Assembly: GCF_003013405.1 (NCBI RefSeq)
Contig: NZ_PXZL01000021.1
Location: 1-64,000, forward strand
DNA from: Brevibacillus formosus
GTDB lineage: Bacteria > Bacillota > Bacilli > Brevibacillales > Brevibacillaceae
Reading direction: 5' to 3'
Length of the DNA: 64,000 nucleotides
Position 1 is the stretch's first letter. The number at the start of each line of letters is the position of its first letter. A model generated the notes under the pieces. The model did no database searches, was not told where the DNA came from, and saw only the letters and a program-made list of their open reading frames with translations. The position numbers were made by a program, and so were the translations under genes. Of this stretch, positions 25,491-35,134 are shown piece after piece.

Positions 25491-25586
25491 GTATGTTCCT
25501 CCACGTAATAATGCCGCTCTTCAGATATCTGGAACAAACGGCCTTCTACTATCATATTTCCCTTATGGAATCGGTACGCCTTTTTG

Positions 25587-26102
25587 TTAGGTCTTTTTTG
25601 TTAAGCGGATCACATCCAGCAAATCGACTTTTTGCCTTGTTTTTTCATGATATAGCCATTTTTCCTGAACATGATCCACAAATAAAATTCCGTCTAAATG
25701 ATCGATTTCATGCTGCATACAAACAGCAAGGAATCCATCTCCAGCAAGGATCATTTCCTCGCCTTGTCTGTTCAACGTCTTTACCTTTACATGCTCGGCT
25801 CTCTTTACATTGCCATAGTAACCCGGAAAAGATAAGCAAGCTTCCATTCCGATTTGTTCGCCACTCTTTTCTATGATTTCCGGATTAATGAGCTCAATTA
25901 ATCCATCTCCGCAATCCATGACAACCACCCTGCGAAGAATGCCTACTTGAGGTGCGGCAAGGCCAGCACGGCCATCCTTGGCATATAAGGTTTCAGCCAT
26001 CTCATCCAGTAGCTTGAACGTTTTCGCATTCAGCTCATCCACTGGCTTGGCTACTTTGCGCAAAATCGGGTCTCCAAAAGGCAAAATTTGTTTCACTGCC
26101 AT
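25587..26102 (-). CDS. def: Peptide deformylase, variant motifs
   Basis: Removes the formyl group from nascent N-terminal methionine. The 171-residue enzyme keeps the metal ligands Cys89, His131 and His135 and catalytic Glu132 (QHEIDHLDG). Two signature motifs deviate: motif 1 reads GRAGLAAPQ where GVGLAAPQ is usual, and motif 2 is EACLS instead of EGCLS. Four bases separate it from the HTH gene, whose 3' end holds its ribosome site. Probably a secondary deformylase. Confidence 0.92.
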   Translation of the reverse strand: MAVKQILPFGDPILRKVAKPVDELNAKTFKLLDEMAETLYAKDGRAGLAAPQVGILRRVVVMDCGDGLIELINPEIIEKSGEQIGMEACLSFPGYYGNVKRAEHVKVKTLNRQGEEMILAGDGFLAVCMQHEIDHLDGILFVDHVQEKWLYHEKTRQKVDLLDVIRLTKKT

Positions 26103-26106
26103 ATTT

Positions 26107-26349
26107 TTAGGCTCCCTTCACTCTATTAGGCGGTGTATATGCCCACAAGTCATTTGGTGTACACTCCAGAGCTGTACAGAGTGCATCAAGTGTCTCGGCT
26201 TTCATTTGTTTGGGCTGACTGGTTAGCAAAGCACTGATGGAGGCTGGAGACAGGCTGTAATTTGCTTTCTCTTTTAACAGCCTTGCTAAAGCGGCTCCCG
26301 TCCAAACTCCTCTTTCTGCCATTACTTTTCGCAACATCCAGACAAGCAT
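26107..26349 (-). CDS. Cro/C1-type HTH regulator
   Basis: An 80-residue DNA-binding protein with a single HTH (GAALARLLKEKANYSLSPASISALL, LDALCTALECTPNDLW) of the HTH_26/XRE type. ATG at 26349 follows GAGGGG. Located directly upstream of the deformylase gene in one operon, with a perfect palindrome just before it that may be its operator. Confidence 0.85.
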   Translation of the reverse strand: MLVWMLRKVMAERGVWTGAALARLLKEKANYSLSPASISALLTSQPKQMKAETLDALCTALECTPNDLWAYTPPNRVKGA

Positions 26350-26385
26350 CTTTTCACCCCTCAAATTTTCGGTATTAACTAATTT

Positions 26386-26404
26386 TATTAGGTAATACCT
26401 AATA
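26386..26404. promoter_or_regulatory. Palindromic operator candidate
   Basis: TATTAGGTA-A-TACCTAATA is a perfect 9-bp inverted repeat about 40 bases upstream of the HTH gene start, in an AT-rich promoter-like stretch. Autoregulation is inferred. Confidence 0.6.
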
Positions 26405-26430
26405 TACCATATTTTACAGGCAGAAATACA

Positions 26431-26459
26431 AAAACGCCAAAAACTTGGCGTTTTTAACG
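26431..26459. terminator. Intrinsic terminator of the flavin-reductase-like gene's region
   Basis: AAACGCCAA pairs with TTGGCGTTT with A and T tracts on either side. It lies just past the 3' end of the minus-strand gene at 26462. Confidence 0.75.
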
Positions 26460-26461
26460 TT

Positions 26462-27064
26462 CTACGTTTCCGATCGATATGTTTTGCCTAACTGATCACT
26501 CAGACCAAAATAATGACGGAAGTTGTAGATCAGCGGATTCCATGCTTGAGGGTTCACGTGATGAGCACTTTGGACAATCTGTTTGGCTGCATGGACGTGA
26601 CGCACTTCTGTCTCCAAAATCGCAAACATGTCGGCATATTCCGGAAAACGGATTGTGCGGACGACTGCTTCGAGTTGAAGCGGGCATTCTCCCACTCGCT
26701 TTGGACGAACGATAGCAGAGTCAACAGGAGTCAAATTGGCTGCCTGAAACTTATCCGCTTCATAGCGGAAGCCCAGCTCCTTTTTATAGTCGGGTACGGG
26801 ATTGCGGCCTGTTAGCGGAGCCAATGCTTCTACTTGCTGCCACATGGAAGCATCCGGCAAATTGATAACGCACTCGGGCCGCTGACGCAAATTTTCCAAT
26901 CCATGCGAGCCAAACCCGAGTCCCAGAATGACATAATTCCCCAGAGCCCATGACGATGAAATGGGACTGATATTCGTTGTTCCATCTTCATTTTCAGTCG
27001 TCAACAGAACGACGGGAGTTCCGTAATACAAAATCTTCGGCTGGATGGTAGTATGGCTTGTCAT
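26462..27064 (-). CDS. Flavin reductase domain protein
   Basis: A 200-residue FMN-binding split-barrel protein of the flavin-reductase-like family (TTNISPISSSWALGNYVILGL; CVINLPDASMWQQVE). Such proteins are often partners of monooxygenases, but none is next to it. The second ATG at 27064 has the best spacing from AGGAGG. Confidence 0.85.
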   Translation of the reverse strand: MTSHTTIQPKILYYGTPVVLLTTENEDGTTNISPISSSWALGNYVILGLGFGSHGLENLRQRPECVINLPDASMWQQVEALAPLTGRNPVPDYKKELGFRYEADKFQAANLTPVDSAIVRPKRVGECPLQLEAVVRTIRFPEYADMFAILETEVRHVHAAKQIVQSAHHVNPQAWNPLIYNFRHYFGLSDQLGKTYRSET

Positions 27065-27167
27065 GAACATAGCCTCCTTTGACTAGAATCACTCTTGCTA
27101 CGACTTATTCTAGTCGAGGATTATTTCCATCGCGCTCGAAGTGTGAATGTACGCTTACCTCTGCATA

Positions 27168-27950
27168 TTAGCGTGCTCCTGCTTTTTGCAGGATTTGTAC
27201 GATCTCGTGATAACCTCGTTCTTTTGCACGATATAGAGGTGTTTTTCCTTCGCGATCCGGGATGTTCACATCGGCACCGTGGTCGATTAACAGTTGGATC
27301 ATCTCTTGCTGTTTTTTCCCACCATCGTTCAATACGATTGCTTCCATCAACGCCGTCCAGCCCGGATTGTTCACATGGTTGACGTCTACATCCGTCCGGG
27401 TAAGAAGTTCCTTCGCTACTGCCACATACCCATGTTCCGCTGCTGGAATCAAAGGTGTTCCTCCGAAGCGGTTGTAAATCTTCGTATCGGGACCTGCATC
27501 GATAACCAGCTTCAAGATTTCTAAATATCCCTCTGCTCCCGCATACAAGAACGGATTATCTTGCCGGTCGTCCTGAATATTGATGTCAGCTCCTGCTTCA
27601 ATAAGGACTTTCACTGTTTCCACATGGTTGCCGTGTGTTGCCACCATTGCCGCTGTTCTTCCACGGTCATCCTGTGCGTTTATCTCAGCCCCTGCTGCCA
27701 AACTAGCCTTGACTTCATCAGTTTTGCCCTCAGCTGCGGCAGAGAGCAGTTTTTTGTTCCGTTCTTTCAGTTCTTCTGGAGATAGAGTTGGTTTTTTCAC
27801 TGGTTGAGACTGTTGCTGCGGTGATTGTGGTGTTACTGGTAGTTGTTGCTGCTGTGCGGTCGTTACAGCCGGAGCTGTTGCGGACGGTTCATCTACGCAG
27901 CCAGTCAACAACATTCCGAATGGGATTGCAGTGAGAATGAGTTTGTACAT
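27168..27950 (-). CDS. Ankyrin-repeat lipoprotein
   Basis: A 260-residue secreted lipoprotein. The signal peptide ends in the lipobox LLTGC, so the mature protein is lipid-anchored; a Gln/Pro-rich linker (about 25-55) leads into about five ankyrin repeats (e.g. GRTAAMVATHGNHVETVKVLIEAGAD). ATG at 27950 follows AGGAGGAAGG. Ankyrin repeats mediate protein contact; the partner is unknown. Confidence 0.88.
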   Translation of the reverse strand: MYKLILTAIPFGMLLTGCVDEPSATAPAVTTAQQQQLPVTPQSPQQQSQPVKKPTLSPEELKERNKKLLSAAAEGKTDEVKASLAAGAEINAQDDRGRTAAMVATHGNHVETVKVLIEAGADINIQDDRQDNPFLYAGAEGYLEILKLVIDAGPDTKIYNRFGGTPLIPAAEHGYVAVAKELLTRTDVDVNHVNNPGWTALMEAIVLNDGGKKQQEMIQLLIDHGADVNIPDREGKTPLYRAKERGYHEIVQILQKAGAR

Positions 27951-28134
27951 TTTTGGCACCTTCCTCCTGGCTATGTCATTGAGATATTGGCCCAAGCCCG
28001 GTTGCGTACCGAGCTTAGATAGCTTGTTAAACCTCTGAATCCATCGTAGTCCGTAGAGATAAACTCCTACTAAACCTGTTCTTAATGAACTATTTCCTAA
28101 AGATTAACTTTTTCTAAAAAAATGCCATGAAAAG

Positions 28135-28163
28135 AAAAAACGCCAAATCACGTTGGCGTTTTT
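28135..28163 (-). terminator. Terminator of the chemoreceptor gene
   Basis: AACGCCAA pairs with TTGGCGTT, with an A-rich plus-strand flank giving a U tract on the minus-strand RNA. Confidence 0.75.
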
Positions 28164-28186
28164 GCGTTCGTTTGCACGGTATATAC

Positions 28187-29914
28187 CTACACCTTAAATC
28201 GGCGAATCATGTGCTGCAGCTCTTCTGCCATATTGGAAAGAGCTGTTGCTGACGAAGCGATTTCCTCCATAGAAGCGAGCTGCTGCTGTGTAGCAGCGGA
28301 AACGTTTTGCGTGCCATCAGCAGTCAAGTCGGAAACTTCGCTGACCAGCTCCATCGCTTGTACGACCTGTTCGGAATGGGCGGACACTTCCTGGGCAGAT
28401 GCAGACACGTCGTGAATCTGGTCAGCTACTGTGCCAATCGAGCTCTGAATTTGACCGAAAGTCTCACCCGCACGATGAACGACGCGAATTCCTTCTTGTA
28501 CTTCCCGGGTGCCTGTTTCCATTGATTCGACCGCGACTTTTGTATCTGTCTGAATCGTGCTGATCAACTGCGCAATTTTTTGGGCGGACTGAGCCGATTG
28601 CTCTGCCAGCTTCCGTACTTCATCGGCTACAACCGCGAATCCACGGCCTTGCTCTCCTGCGCGTGCTGCTTCAATCGCTGCATTGAGGGCGAGCAGATTG
28701 GTCTGATCCGCAATGCCTGTAATAACCTCAATGATCTCTCCGATTGCTTGAGAATGATTACCCAGACCGTCTATCACGGATGAGAGCTCACGCATGGAAG
28801 CGTGGATCGCATTCATTTGTTGAACCGCTGCCTGAATCGACTGGTTCCCTTCTCCTGCCATGTTGGCGACTTCGCTCACCATATTGGATGTTTGCTGTGC
28901 GTTATTTGCGATTTGACGAATTCCTCGTGACATATCATCAATGGATTTCGCCCCATTGTCTACACTCGCTACCTGGCGATCAACCCCTGCTGCCACTTCT
29001 TGAACAGTAACAGCAATCTGTTCGGTAGCCCTGCTCGTCTGATCGGCACTTGCCGTCAATTGCTCAGCAGATGCGGCTACCTGCTCGGAAGTTCCGCCTA
29101 CCTGACGAATGACAGTCGTTAAACTACTGGTCATCTCATTGAATGAGTTCGACAGATCCATAATCTCATCACGACTTTTGACAACCAATGGCTCCACACG
29201 CAAATCGCCATCAGCAACTTTCTTCATCTCTTCCATCAAACGCAAGATCGGTCGACGGATGCTTGCCGTCAGTACGACAGCCAACGCTACACACGCAATG
29301 ACAGAGATCACCATAACAATAATCAGATCCCGCTTGACCGACTCATACAGTTGCGCACTTTCCGTACCAGCGCGTTGTGCTCCCTCACTGTTATACGTCA
29401 TCATTGCATCCAAATATTTTTTGCGTTCTAAAAACAATTCACTGCCTTTTTTCTTAATGCGATCCAGCTCGGCCATGTCTGCATCGGTAGCTGGCCTTCT
29501 GATGTCGACCTTTTTGGCGATTGCCACGTATTGCGGATTGAATTCCTCGTATTTTTTCAGCGCCTTCTTCAATCCTTCCAAATTGTTACGGTCCTCTTCA
29601 CTAAAAGCCGTTTTTTCATAGCTTGCCACTAATCCGTCCATATAGGCAAATTGGTCATCGACTTGCTTGGCGTACTTGTTCTTGTCATCCATGCTCTCAG
29701 AAGTAAGCATGGTTTGCGTAACTCCGTAAACGGTTTCCAGCGTCATGTTGATCTTCAAAATATCTTCCAGACCTGGGCGCCAGTTCGTATTCATTTCAAC
29801 CATCTTTTGATTCATCTGCTGCATCTTGGTAATGGTCGTGATCCCCATAAACAGCATGATGATCAGGATCAGCGCGTACGCACTAGCCAATTTTTTTCCG
29901 ATCGTCCATTTCAT
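28187..29914 (-). CDS. Methyl-accepting chemotaxis protein
   Basis: A 575-residue chemoreceptor with helix 1 (about 10-30), a four-helix-bundle type extracellular domain (about 35-190), helix 2 (about 195-217), HAMP, and the MCP signalling domain with the conserved hairpin tip [38 protein letters not shown]. The ATG at 29914 matches the family N-terminus; its ribosome site is weak. Ligand unknown. Confidence 0.93.
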   Translation of the reverse strand: MKWTIGKKLASAYALILIIMLFMGITTITKMQQMNQKMVEMNTNWRPGLEDILKINMTLETVYGVTQTMLTSESMDDKNKYAKQVDDQFAYMDGLVASYEKTAFSEEDRNNLEGLKKALKKYEEFNPQYVAIAKKVDIRRPATDADMAELDRIKKKGSELFLERKKYLDAMMTYNSEGAQRAGTESAQLYESVKRDLIIVMVISVIACVALAVVLTASIRRPILRLMEEMKKVADGDLRVEPLVVKSRDEIMDLSNSFNEMTSSLTTVIRQVGGTSEQVAASAEQLTASADQTSRATEQIAVTVQEVAAGVDRQVASVDNGAKSIDDMSRGIRQIANNAQQTSNMVSEVANMAGEGNQSIQAAVQQMNAIHASMRELSSVIDGLGNHSQAIGEIIEVITGIADQTNLLALNAAIEAARAGEQGRGFAVVADEVRKLAEQSAQSAQKIAQLISTIQTDTKVAVESMETGTREVQEGIRVVHRAGETFGQIQSSIGTVADQIHDVSASAQEVSAHSEQVVQAMELVSEVSDLTADGTQNVSAATQQQLASMEEIASSATALSNMAEELQHMIRRFKV

Positions 29915-30089
29915 TTCGTAAACACCACTTTTCTTGACATATGATGATAGCGTAATCTCCTTTTCCCTCCCAACTGATGGAATAAACCTTATTGCACACA
30001 AAAAAATGGTTCTTTACACAAAAATTAAAATCCACAATTCAGAAAACTCCTGTAAGATAGATGAAAATAAGCGGAATGGAGGACTGATG

Positions 30090-31232
30090 ATGCAAAACTA
30101 CGACGTCATTATTGTTGGAGCAGGATCGATGGGAATGGCAGCTGGCTACTATCTGGCGAAGCAGGGCGTGCGTACACTCATGATCGATGCCTTTGATCCC
30201 CCACACACGATGGGCAGCCATCATGGGGATACCCGTATCATTCGCCATGCATACGGAGAAGGAAAGCAGTACGTCCCGCTTGGGTTGCGAGCGCAACAGT
30301 TGTGGTCAGAATTGGAACAAGCATCCGGTATGCCGATCTTCGCCAAAACGGGGGTTTTGAACGCTGGACCCTTGAATTGTCCTTTCCTGAATGAAATTCG
30401 GGAGAGCGCTGAGCAGTACTCCCTGCCCTTGGAAGTACTCCGTGCCGATGAGGTCATGCAACGCTGGCCAGGAATCAATCTATCTGCTGATTACTACGGG
30501 TGCCTGGAGCCTACTTCAGGTGTGCTTTATTCCGAAAACGGCATTCGTGCCTATCGAGAGCTCGCCCTCACCTCCGGAGCTTCACTGTTGACGAACACGC
30601 CGGTCACGCAGTTGGAGCCAGCAGGAAACGGGTTCATCGTGCATACAGAATCCGCCAGCTACCATGCCGATAAAGTCCTTCTATCCGCTGGTGCTTGGAA
30701 TGGTTCTCTCCTTGACTCATTGGGCTTGTCTATCCCGCTCGTGCCTACACGCAAAACGGTCGCCTGGTTTGGTGCAGATGAGAGCCAGTATAGTGCGGAT
30801 GGCTTTCCCGCTTTCATCTTTCGCCTTCATGACTCCATGTTCTACGGATTTCCCAGCTTTGATGGCAGTGGTGTAAAAATCGGGCGCCATGACGGAGGAC
30901 ACGCCATCGATCCCAATAAACTGGAACGTACCTTTGGCACCTATTTATCAGACGAAGGAGATGTCCGTTCTTTTTTGGAAGCGTATATGCCTGGAGCAGC
31001 CGGACCATTGCGACAAGGCAAGGTATGCATCTACACCATGACACCGGATGAGCATTTCGTCATTGACCGTCATCCTGAACATCCACAGCTTGTATTGGCA
31101 GCAGGCTTTTCCGGGCACGGTTTTAAATTCGCCAGTGCGATCGGGGAAGCGACCAGCCAACTGCTGGTAGAAGGAGCATCTACCCTTGACCTGTCTATGT
31201 TTTCTTGGAAGCGATTCTCCTGTCCATCATAG
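30090..31232 (+). CDS. solA: FAD-dependent N-methyl amino acid oxidase (SolA/monomeric sarcosine oxidase type)
   Basis: A 380-residue flavoenzyme oxidising N-methyl amino acids such as N-methyltryptophan or sarcosine. It has the N-terminal dinucleotide fold VIIVGAGSMGMAAGYYLAKQG and the family segments MGSHHGDTRIIRHAYGEG and KVCIYTMTPDEHFVIDRHPEHP, the region that carries the covalent-flavin cysteine in this family. GGAGG lies 7 bases before the ATG at 30090. Confidence 0.9.
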   Translation: MQNYDVIIVGAGSMGMAAGYYLAKQGVRTLMIDAFDPPHTMGSHHGDTRIIRHAYGEGKQYVPLGLRAQQLWSELEQASGMPIFAKTGVLNAGPLNCPFLNEIRESAEQYSLPLEVLRADEVMQRWPGINLSADYYGCLEPTSGVLYSENGIRAYRELALTSGASLLTNTPVTQLEPAGNGFIVHTESASYHADKVLLSAGAWNGSLLDSLGLSIPLVPTRKTVAWFGADESQYSADGFPAFIFRLHDSMFYGFPSFDGSGVKIGRHDGGHAIDPNKLERTFGTYLSDEGDVRSFLEAYMPGAAGPLRQGKVCIYTMTPDEHFVIDRHPEHPQLVLAAGFSGHGFKFASAIGEATSQLLVEGASTLDLSMFSWKRFSCPS

Positions 31233-31237
31233 AGGTT

Positions 31238-31278
31238 GTTCAAAAAGCCTCTTGCCGCATTTATGGCAGGAGGCTTTT
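31238..31278. terminator. Bidirectional terminator
   Basis: AAAAGCCTCTTGCC pairs with GGCAGGAGGCTTTT (one mismatch), between convergent genes. Confidence 0.88.
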
Positions 31279-31285
31279 GTTCGTT

Positions 31286-32116
31286 TTACCATTCCCAAGA
31301 CAAAGAACCGATCTGCGCTGTGATTCGACTGCTCGCTTGTAACGGATTGCCGGAAACTCGCATGATTGAACGACCGTTGTCATACGGAAACAGGTAGGAG
31401 AAACCAGGCCGAGTCGCCTGATTGACCAGATAGGCAGACCTCATTGCTCCCTCTCTTCGTTGTTCATTCAAAAACGCTACCATCTCATTCGCTCGTTTGA
31501 TCCCCGCACCATGCCCGTAATACAAGCCACTGCCGAGCACTACTGCATTTTCCCCTTGCCACTGCGGTGTCGCGCGATCGTAATCAGGATTGGCAAAATA
31601 AATCACATCACCTGGCAAGAAGGTATTTGTCCTTAATGTTTGCAAGTCCAGATCCTGATCGTACCGCCAGTCATATAGCAAGATGTCTGCAAACATTCTC
31701 TCAAAATCCGGTAAACGAATGGACTGTAGGACTGCATGATAAATAATAATGACCATCGCCGTAGCGCACTCCGTGGCGTATTTTTGGCCCTCAAGAAAAA
31801 TATTGATAATCCCGCTGGATGGCAGCACTCCGGGTCGCAAGCGAAATCCGCCCTGGTCTGTTCGTATCCAGTAAGCTGGATTGGCACGGGATTCTTCAAA
31901 AGTAGAAAAGGCCAGGCCGCTTTCGTGCAGTGCCAAGGCAGACCTCACCAGATGATCACGCATCTTCAGTTCAAATTGCAGGAGTTCAGGAGTCGGATAT
32001 TCAAATACTTCATCACTTCGTACCAGAATCGCTACCGTTTCACGCTGTACCGGATTTAATCCCCATTCCGTGGCCAACGAGGCGGGATTAGCTGGTCTCC
32101 CCGCTATGACAATCAT
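31286..32116 (-). CDS. tgl: Spore coat protein-glutamine gamma-glutamyltransferase Tgl
   Basis: Cross-links coat proteins (such as GerQ in Bacillus subtilis) through isopeptide bonds during sporulation. The 276-residue protein has the catalytic cysteine at residue 117 in YATECATAMVI, which corresponds to Cys116 in Bacillus. GGGGAGG is 6 bases before the ATG at 32116. Expected to be under mother-cell sigma control. Confidence 0.95.
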   Translation of the reverse strand: MIVIAGRPANPASLATEWGLNPVQRETVAILVRSDEVFEYPTPELLQFELKMRDHLVRSALALHESGLAFSTFEESRANPAYWIRTDQGGFRLRPGVLPSSGIINIFLEGQKYATECATAMVIIIYHAVLQSIRLPDFERMFADILLYDWRYDQDLDLQTLRTNTFLPGDVIYFANPDYDRATPQWQGENAVVLGSGLYYGHGAGIKRANEMVAFLNEQRREGAMRSAYLVNQATRPGFSYLFPYDNGRSIMRVSGNPLQASSRITAQIGSLSWEW

Positions 32117-32204
32117 ATACAACCTCCCCTTCACACACTGTCCTTCTTATTTGTATGCGAATGCCCATGTCCACGTGATCGACTAAAAAACCATGAGTCA
32201 ACAT

Positions 32205-32427
32205 AGTGGTGGAGAAGAAAAAGCACAGTTCTCTTCGACTCTGACACGCCAAGCCGGGGAGATTCACTGGTCGTCTCCACTACAAAAAGGGGACCGTCGA
32301 GCCAAAGCCACCCTACGGGCGGAAGATTCTCGAGGGAGAAGTGTTCGACAAGCGTGGACCCCTTTTTGTAGCTCCGACTGGGTAGGCGTTGTCAAGGTCT
32401 GCGAGCCCTGTGCTTTTTCTTCTCACT
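32205..32427 (+). repeat. Long-hairpin element, copy B
   Basis: Begins TAGTGGTGGAG. Outer stem 17 bp, perfect (32212-32228 with 32408-32424); inner stem 13 bp, perfect (32280-32292 with 32359-32371), capped by GTCGA/TCGAC. The 3' motif is GGGTAGGCG. Lies between tgl and the acetyltransferase remnant. Confidence 0.8.
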
Positions 32428-32576
32428 AGCCTTGGGCGTTGATCGGTACCTTCTAAAACTTCCATGTTGTGTTCAATGAAAATAAAGTAATAGACGGGAA
32501 CCTTGATATGGCGGAAGTTATTTCAGGAAAAATCTTCAGTCGTACAAAATAAGATATAGACTCGTACCCAATTTTA

Positions 32577-32628
32577 AAAAGCCGCTGACTATGACTTTAA
32601 AAATAAAGTCTTAGACTGCGGCTGCTTA
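32577..32628 (-). terminator. Terminator after the acetyltransferase remnant
   Basis: AGCCGC...GACTTTA pairs with TAAAGTC...GCGGCT; on the minus strand CTTTTTAAAA follows. Upstream, 32428-32576 holds only a short fragment ending FSRTK and no supportable gene. Confidence 0.75.
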
Positions 32629-32874
32629 TTTTGCGCTGTCAAGCATGAGATACCAATAAATTGCTATCTCATCACTATCTTTATCTAGACCTCTGTAGAC
32701 GTAGGAATCGAAACCTCCGATGACAAAACCACAACTTTCGTAGAAATTACATGCGCGGACATTATTATTTTGAGTCTCCAGCATGATTCCCGTCATACCG
32801 CCATCCTTCATCCAGCGTTTAGCCTGTTCGATTAGTTTTTTTTCCGACACCGTATCCTCTATATTGCTTATCAA
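32626..32874 (-). pseudogene. Truncated GNAT acetyltransferase (SatA-like)
   Basis: Eighty-two residues matching only the C-terminal half of streptothricin-type N-acetyltransferases (IEQAKRWMKDGGMTGIML, NNNVRACNFYESCGFVIGG, DEIAIYWYL). The acetyl-CoA pyrophosphate loop and the N-terminal half are missing, and no ribosome site precedes the first ATG. Read as the remnant of a decayed gene. Confidence 0.8.
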
Positions 32875-33044
32875 CTTTACCCACTTGATTAGGATGTTTA
32901 CTTACTCTCCGAGTGAATATTCTCATTTCGTAAAAACTAAAACAAACCTCTCCGCTAACATAATTGTGATGTTGAGGTTTGTTTTTACTCTATTACGATT
33001 AATTTTTTCTGATACAATGACTTCATGCTAAGAGAAAGGTTGGT

Positions 33045-33443
33045 TTGGCAGTAATGAAGAACGAAAGTCAACCTTACACGGATTTTGGAGAAATGTACCG
33101 AGATATCGATTTCGCAGCAGAAGCTTACTACAACGAGTTTTTCCATGCCTACAAGACGGATGGGCGATTCCCCGAAGTATATACGCCCGAGCAAACGAAA
33201 AGAGCTTCTAGTGCCATCCAACTTCTTCAACTCTTGGAATGGGAATGGAACCCGGTTCGTTTACTGGCATTACTATCGACAGTAGGTGCTGCCCTAGGAA
33301 TCGGACGCCCTATACCTGTTTTGGATTTTTGTACAATGATTGAAGGTATGAATCTAATAACGTCTCCATATGCAGACTACTATATTGAAAAGAAAGACAT
33401 TCTTATAGCTACATTGGAGATGTTTGCAAATGAGGAACCATAG
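33045..33443 (+). CDS. Hypothetical protein, 132 residues
   Basis: A soluble, mixed-composition protein (PYTDFGEMYRDIDFAAEAYYNE; VYTPEQTKRASSAIQLLQLLEWEWNP; ALGIGRPIPVLDF). No family recognised. A TTG at 33045, 5 bases after AGAAAGG, fits better than the ATG at 33054. Confidence 0.65.
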   Translation: MAVMKNESQPYTDFGEMYRDIDFAAEAYYNEFFHAYKTDGRFPEVYTPEQTKRASSAIQLLQLLEWEWNPVRLLALLSTVGAALGIGRPIPVLDFCTMIEGMNLITSPYADYYIEKKDILIATLEMFANEEP

Positions 33444-33456
33444 AAGTTAAACCGTT

Positions 33457-33496
33457 AACCCCCGCCTCGTCTCTCATAGAGCTTGTGGCGGGGGTT
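33457..33496. terminator. Strong hairpin after hypothetical gene
   Basis: AACCCCCGCC pairs perfectly with GGCGGGGGTT. The T tract is short, so termination is likely but not certain. Confidence 0.55.
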
Positions 33497-33602
33497 GGCA
33501 ATTGCAGAGTGCCTAATTTGCACTCTGGTAAATTTATTTTATATAAATGCCCTATTTACCAAAAAATCCCCCGCTTTTTTAACTAGACGAGGGATTTCCT
33601 TT

Positions 33603-34514
33603 TTAGCCTTGTGCTTGCTTGACTGTATGTGGTGTCGGGGGCGAGACGTGCTTTAAGCGTGAGAACATATAGCATCCGACAATGACGATTATACTTCCGA
33701 GTAATTGGATGATGGTCATACGCTCTCCGAGCAAAAGAAATGCGAGAATGGCCGTAAAAATAGGATTGAAATTGAGGAACATACCTGCTGAGGTTGCGCC
33801 AACCTTTTGTACACCGATATTCCACAACACCATGCTGACGACAGTCGCCATGACACCAACGTAGAACAGCGACAGCCAGAACGTCCAGTCTGTGTTGCTG
33901 ATCGTAAATGTAGTGACATTAAAGGGCAGCATCAGCGCAACACCGAAAATCCCCGAGTACAGCGTGGACATCATCGGCGAGACGGTCTTCATCGCCCACC
34001 GCGCGCATACGGAGTAAATCCCCCACATGGCGACAGCGGCGAGCATCCACAAATCGCCCGTGTTGAAATGCAACTGGGACAAGTGGGCGAAGTCTCCTTT
34101 GGTCATCACTACAAGCACGCCTGTAAACGAGATCAGCATCGCGACAATCTGCAACGGTCGAATTTTATCGCCCATCAGCAAAAAGGAAAAAATCGCGATC
34201 GAAACTGGATTCAGCGTGGACAATAGCCCGACATTGGTCGCGTCTGTCCGCTCAAGTGCCCAGAACATAAATAAATTAAAGAGGGCTACACCAGTCACTC
34301 CCATCACGATCAAAGGAAGAAGTGCCTCTCGTGTGGGAAAAATCCGCTTTTCGCGTATCCAAACAACTGGCAACAAGCAAACAACAGCAATAAGCCAGCG
34401 CAAATTGGTCAACGTCAAGGAAGACGCATGCCCGACAAGAAATTTACCGACAACAAAATTTCCTCCCCAAAGGAAGCTAGTACAGAGTAATAGGACGATA
34501 TATAGCGGTCTCAT
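33603..34514 (-). CDS. EamA family drug/metabolite transporter 1
   Basis: A 303-residue membrane protein with ten helices in two EamA repeats (FLWGGNFVVGKFLVGHASSLTLTNLRW...; WGIYSVCARW...). Typical of broad DMT exporters of amino acids or metabolites. ATG at 34514 after GGAGGCAAC. Substrate unknown. Confidence 0.9.
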   Translation of the reverse strand: MRPLYIVLLLCTSFLWGGNFVVGKFLVGHASSLTLTNLRWLIAVVCLLPVVWIREKRIFPTREALLPLIVMGVTGVALFNLFMFWALERTDATNVGLLSTLNPVSIAIFSFLLMGDKIRPLQIVAMLISFTGVLVVMTKGDFAHLSQLHFNTGDLWMLAAVAMWGIYSVCARWAMKTVSPMMSTLYSGIFGVALMLPFNVTTFTISNTDWTFWLSLFYVGVMATVVSMVLWNIGVQKVGATSAGMFLNFNPIFTAILAFLLLGERMTIIQLLGSIIVIVGCYMFSRLKHVSPPTPHTVKQAQG

Positions 34515-34612
34515 GTTGCCTCCTGCCAAGATGAAAGAGTTATGAAGCTTTTATTTGTCCTCTATCATACACCTTTCGCCAGCATTTAGGCGGTCATGAT
34601 ACACTTCCATTT

Positions 34613-35038
34613 TTATCCATTACCAGAAGCAATCCACTTCTCCATGAAAATTAGTTCGTCACGCTCATACCCAAGCTGATTGTAAAAAGCTTGTACACCA
34701 TGATTGGTCGGCTCGATCAACAGGTTAATCTTTTCACATCCGATATTCGCCAGCCGCTTTTCCAGCTCATCCATCAGCCTGCTCCCTATGTCTTGTCCTT
34801 GGAAATCCGGATCGACTGCCAGATGATTCACCCATCCTCTCCGTCCGTCATAGCTGCCCATTACAGCTGCTATCATCCTTTCCTCCTCATTCATTGCCAC
34901 CAAGAAAAGCTCTGCGTCTCGCTCCAGCTTTTTACGCAATCCCTCACGTGTATCCGAGCAAGAAAGCTGTAATCCGGCTCGTTGCCATAGCTGAATGACG
35001 TCCTCGTATTGTTGCAAAGAGAATGATTCAATTCTCAT
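34613..35038 (-). CDS. GNAT family N-acetyltransferase (YpeA-like)
   Basis: A 141-residue acetyltransferase with the acetyl-CoA site LAVDPDFQGQDIGSRLMDELEKRL and the C-terminal segment NHGVQAFYNQLGYERDE. Closest in pattern to YpeA proteins. Substrate unknown. Confidence 0.88.
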   Translation of the reverse strand: MRIESFSLQQYEDVIQLWQRAGLQLSCSDTREGLRKKLERDAELFLVAMNEEERMIAAVMGSYDGRRGWVNHLAVDPDFQGQDIGSRLMDELEKRLANIGCEKINLLIEPTNHGVQAFYNQLGYERDELIFMEKWIASGNG

Positions 35039-35103
35039 GTTTGATCACCACTATCTCATGTATTTTTATTCATTTAATTTTATTTTTATACGTTTATTGT
35101 AAT

Positions 35104-35134
35104 ACAAAAAGGGGCTATCTAACAGCCCCTTCCT
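35104..35134 (-). terminator. Terminator of the cidAB operon
   Basis: AAGGGGCT pairs with AGCCCCTT; the flanking A tract gives a U tract on the minus-strand transcript. Confidence 0.75.

Noticed and set aside
29109..29621. 170-residue plus-strand open frame
   Set aside because: Lies wholly antisense to the chemoreceptor gene and is rich in Ser, Arg and Thr, as expected of a shadow frame.
32193..32429. 78-residue plus-strand open frame over hairpin copy B
   Set aside because: It simply runs through the inverted-repeat arms; no ribosome site.
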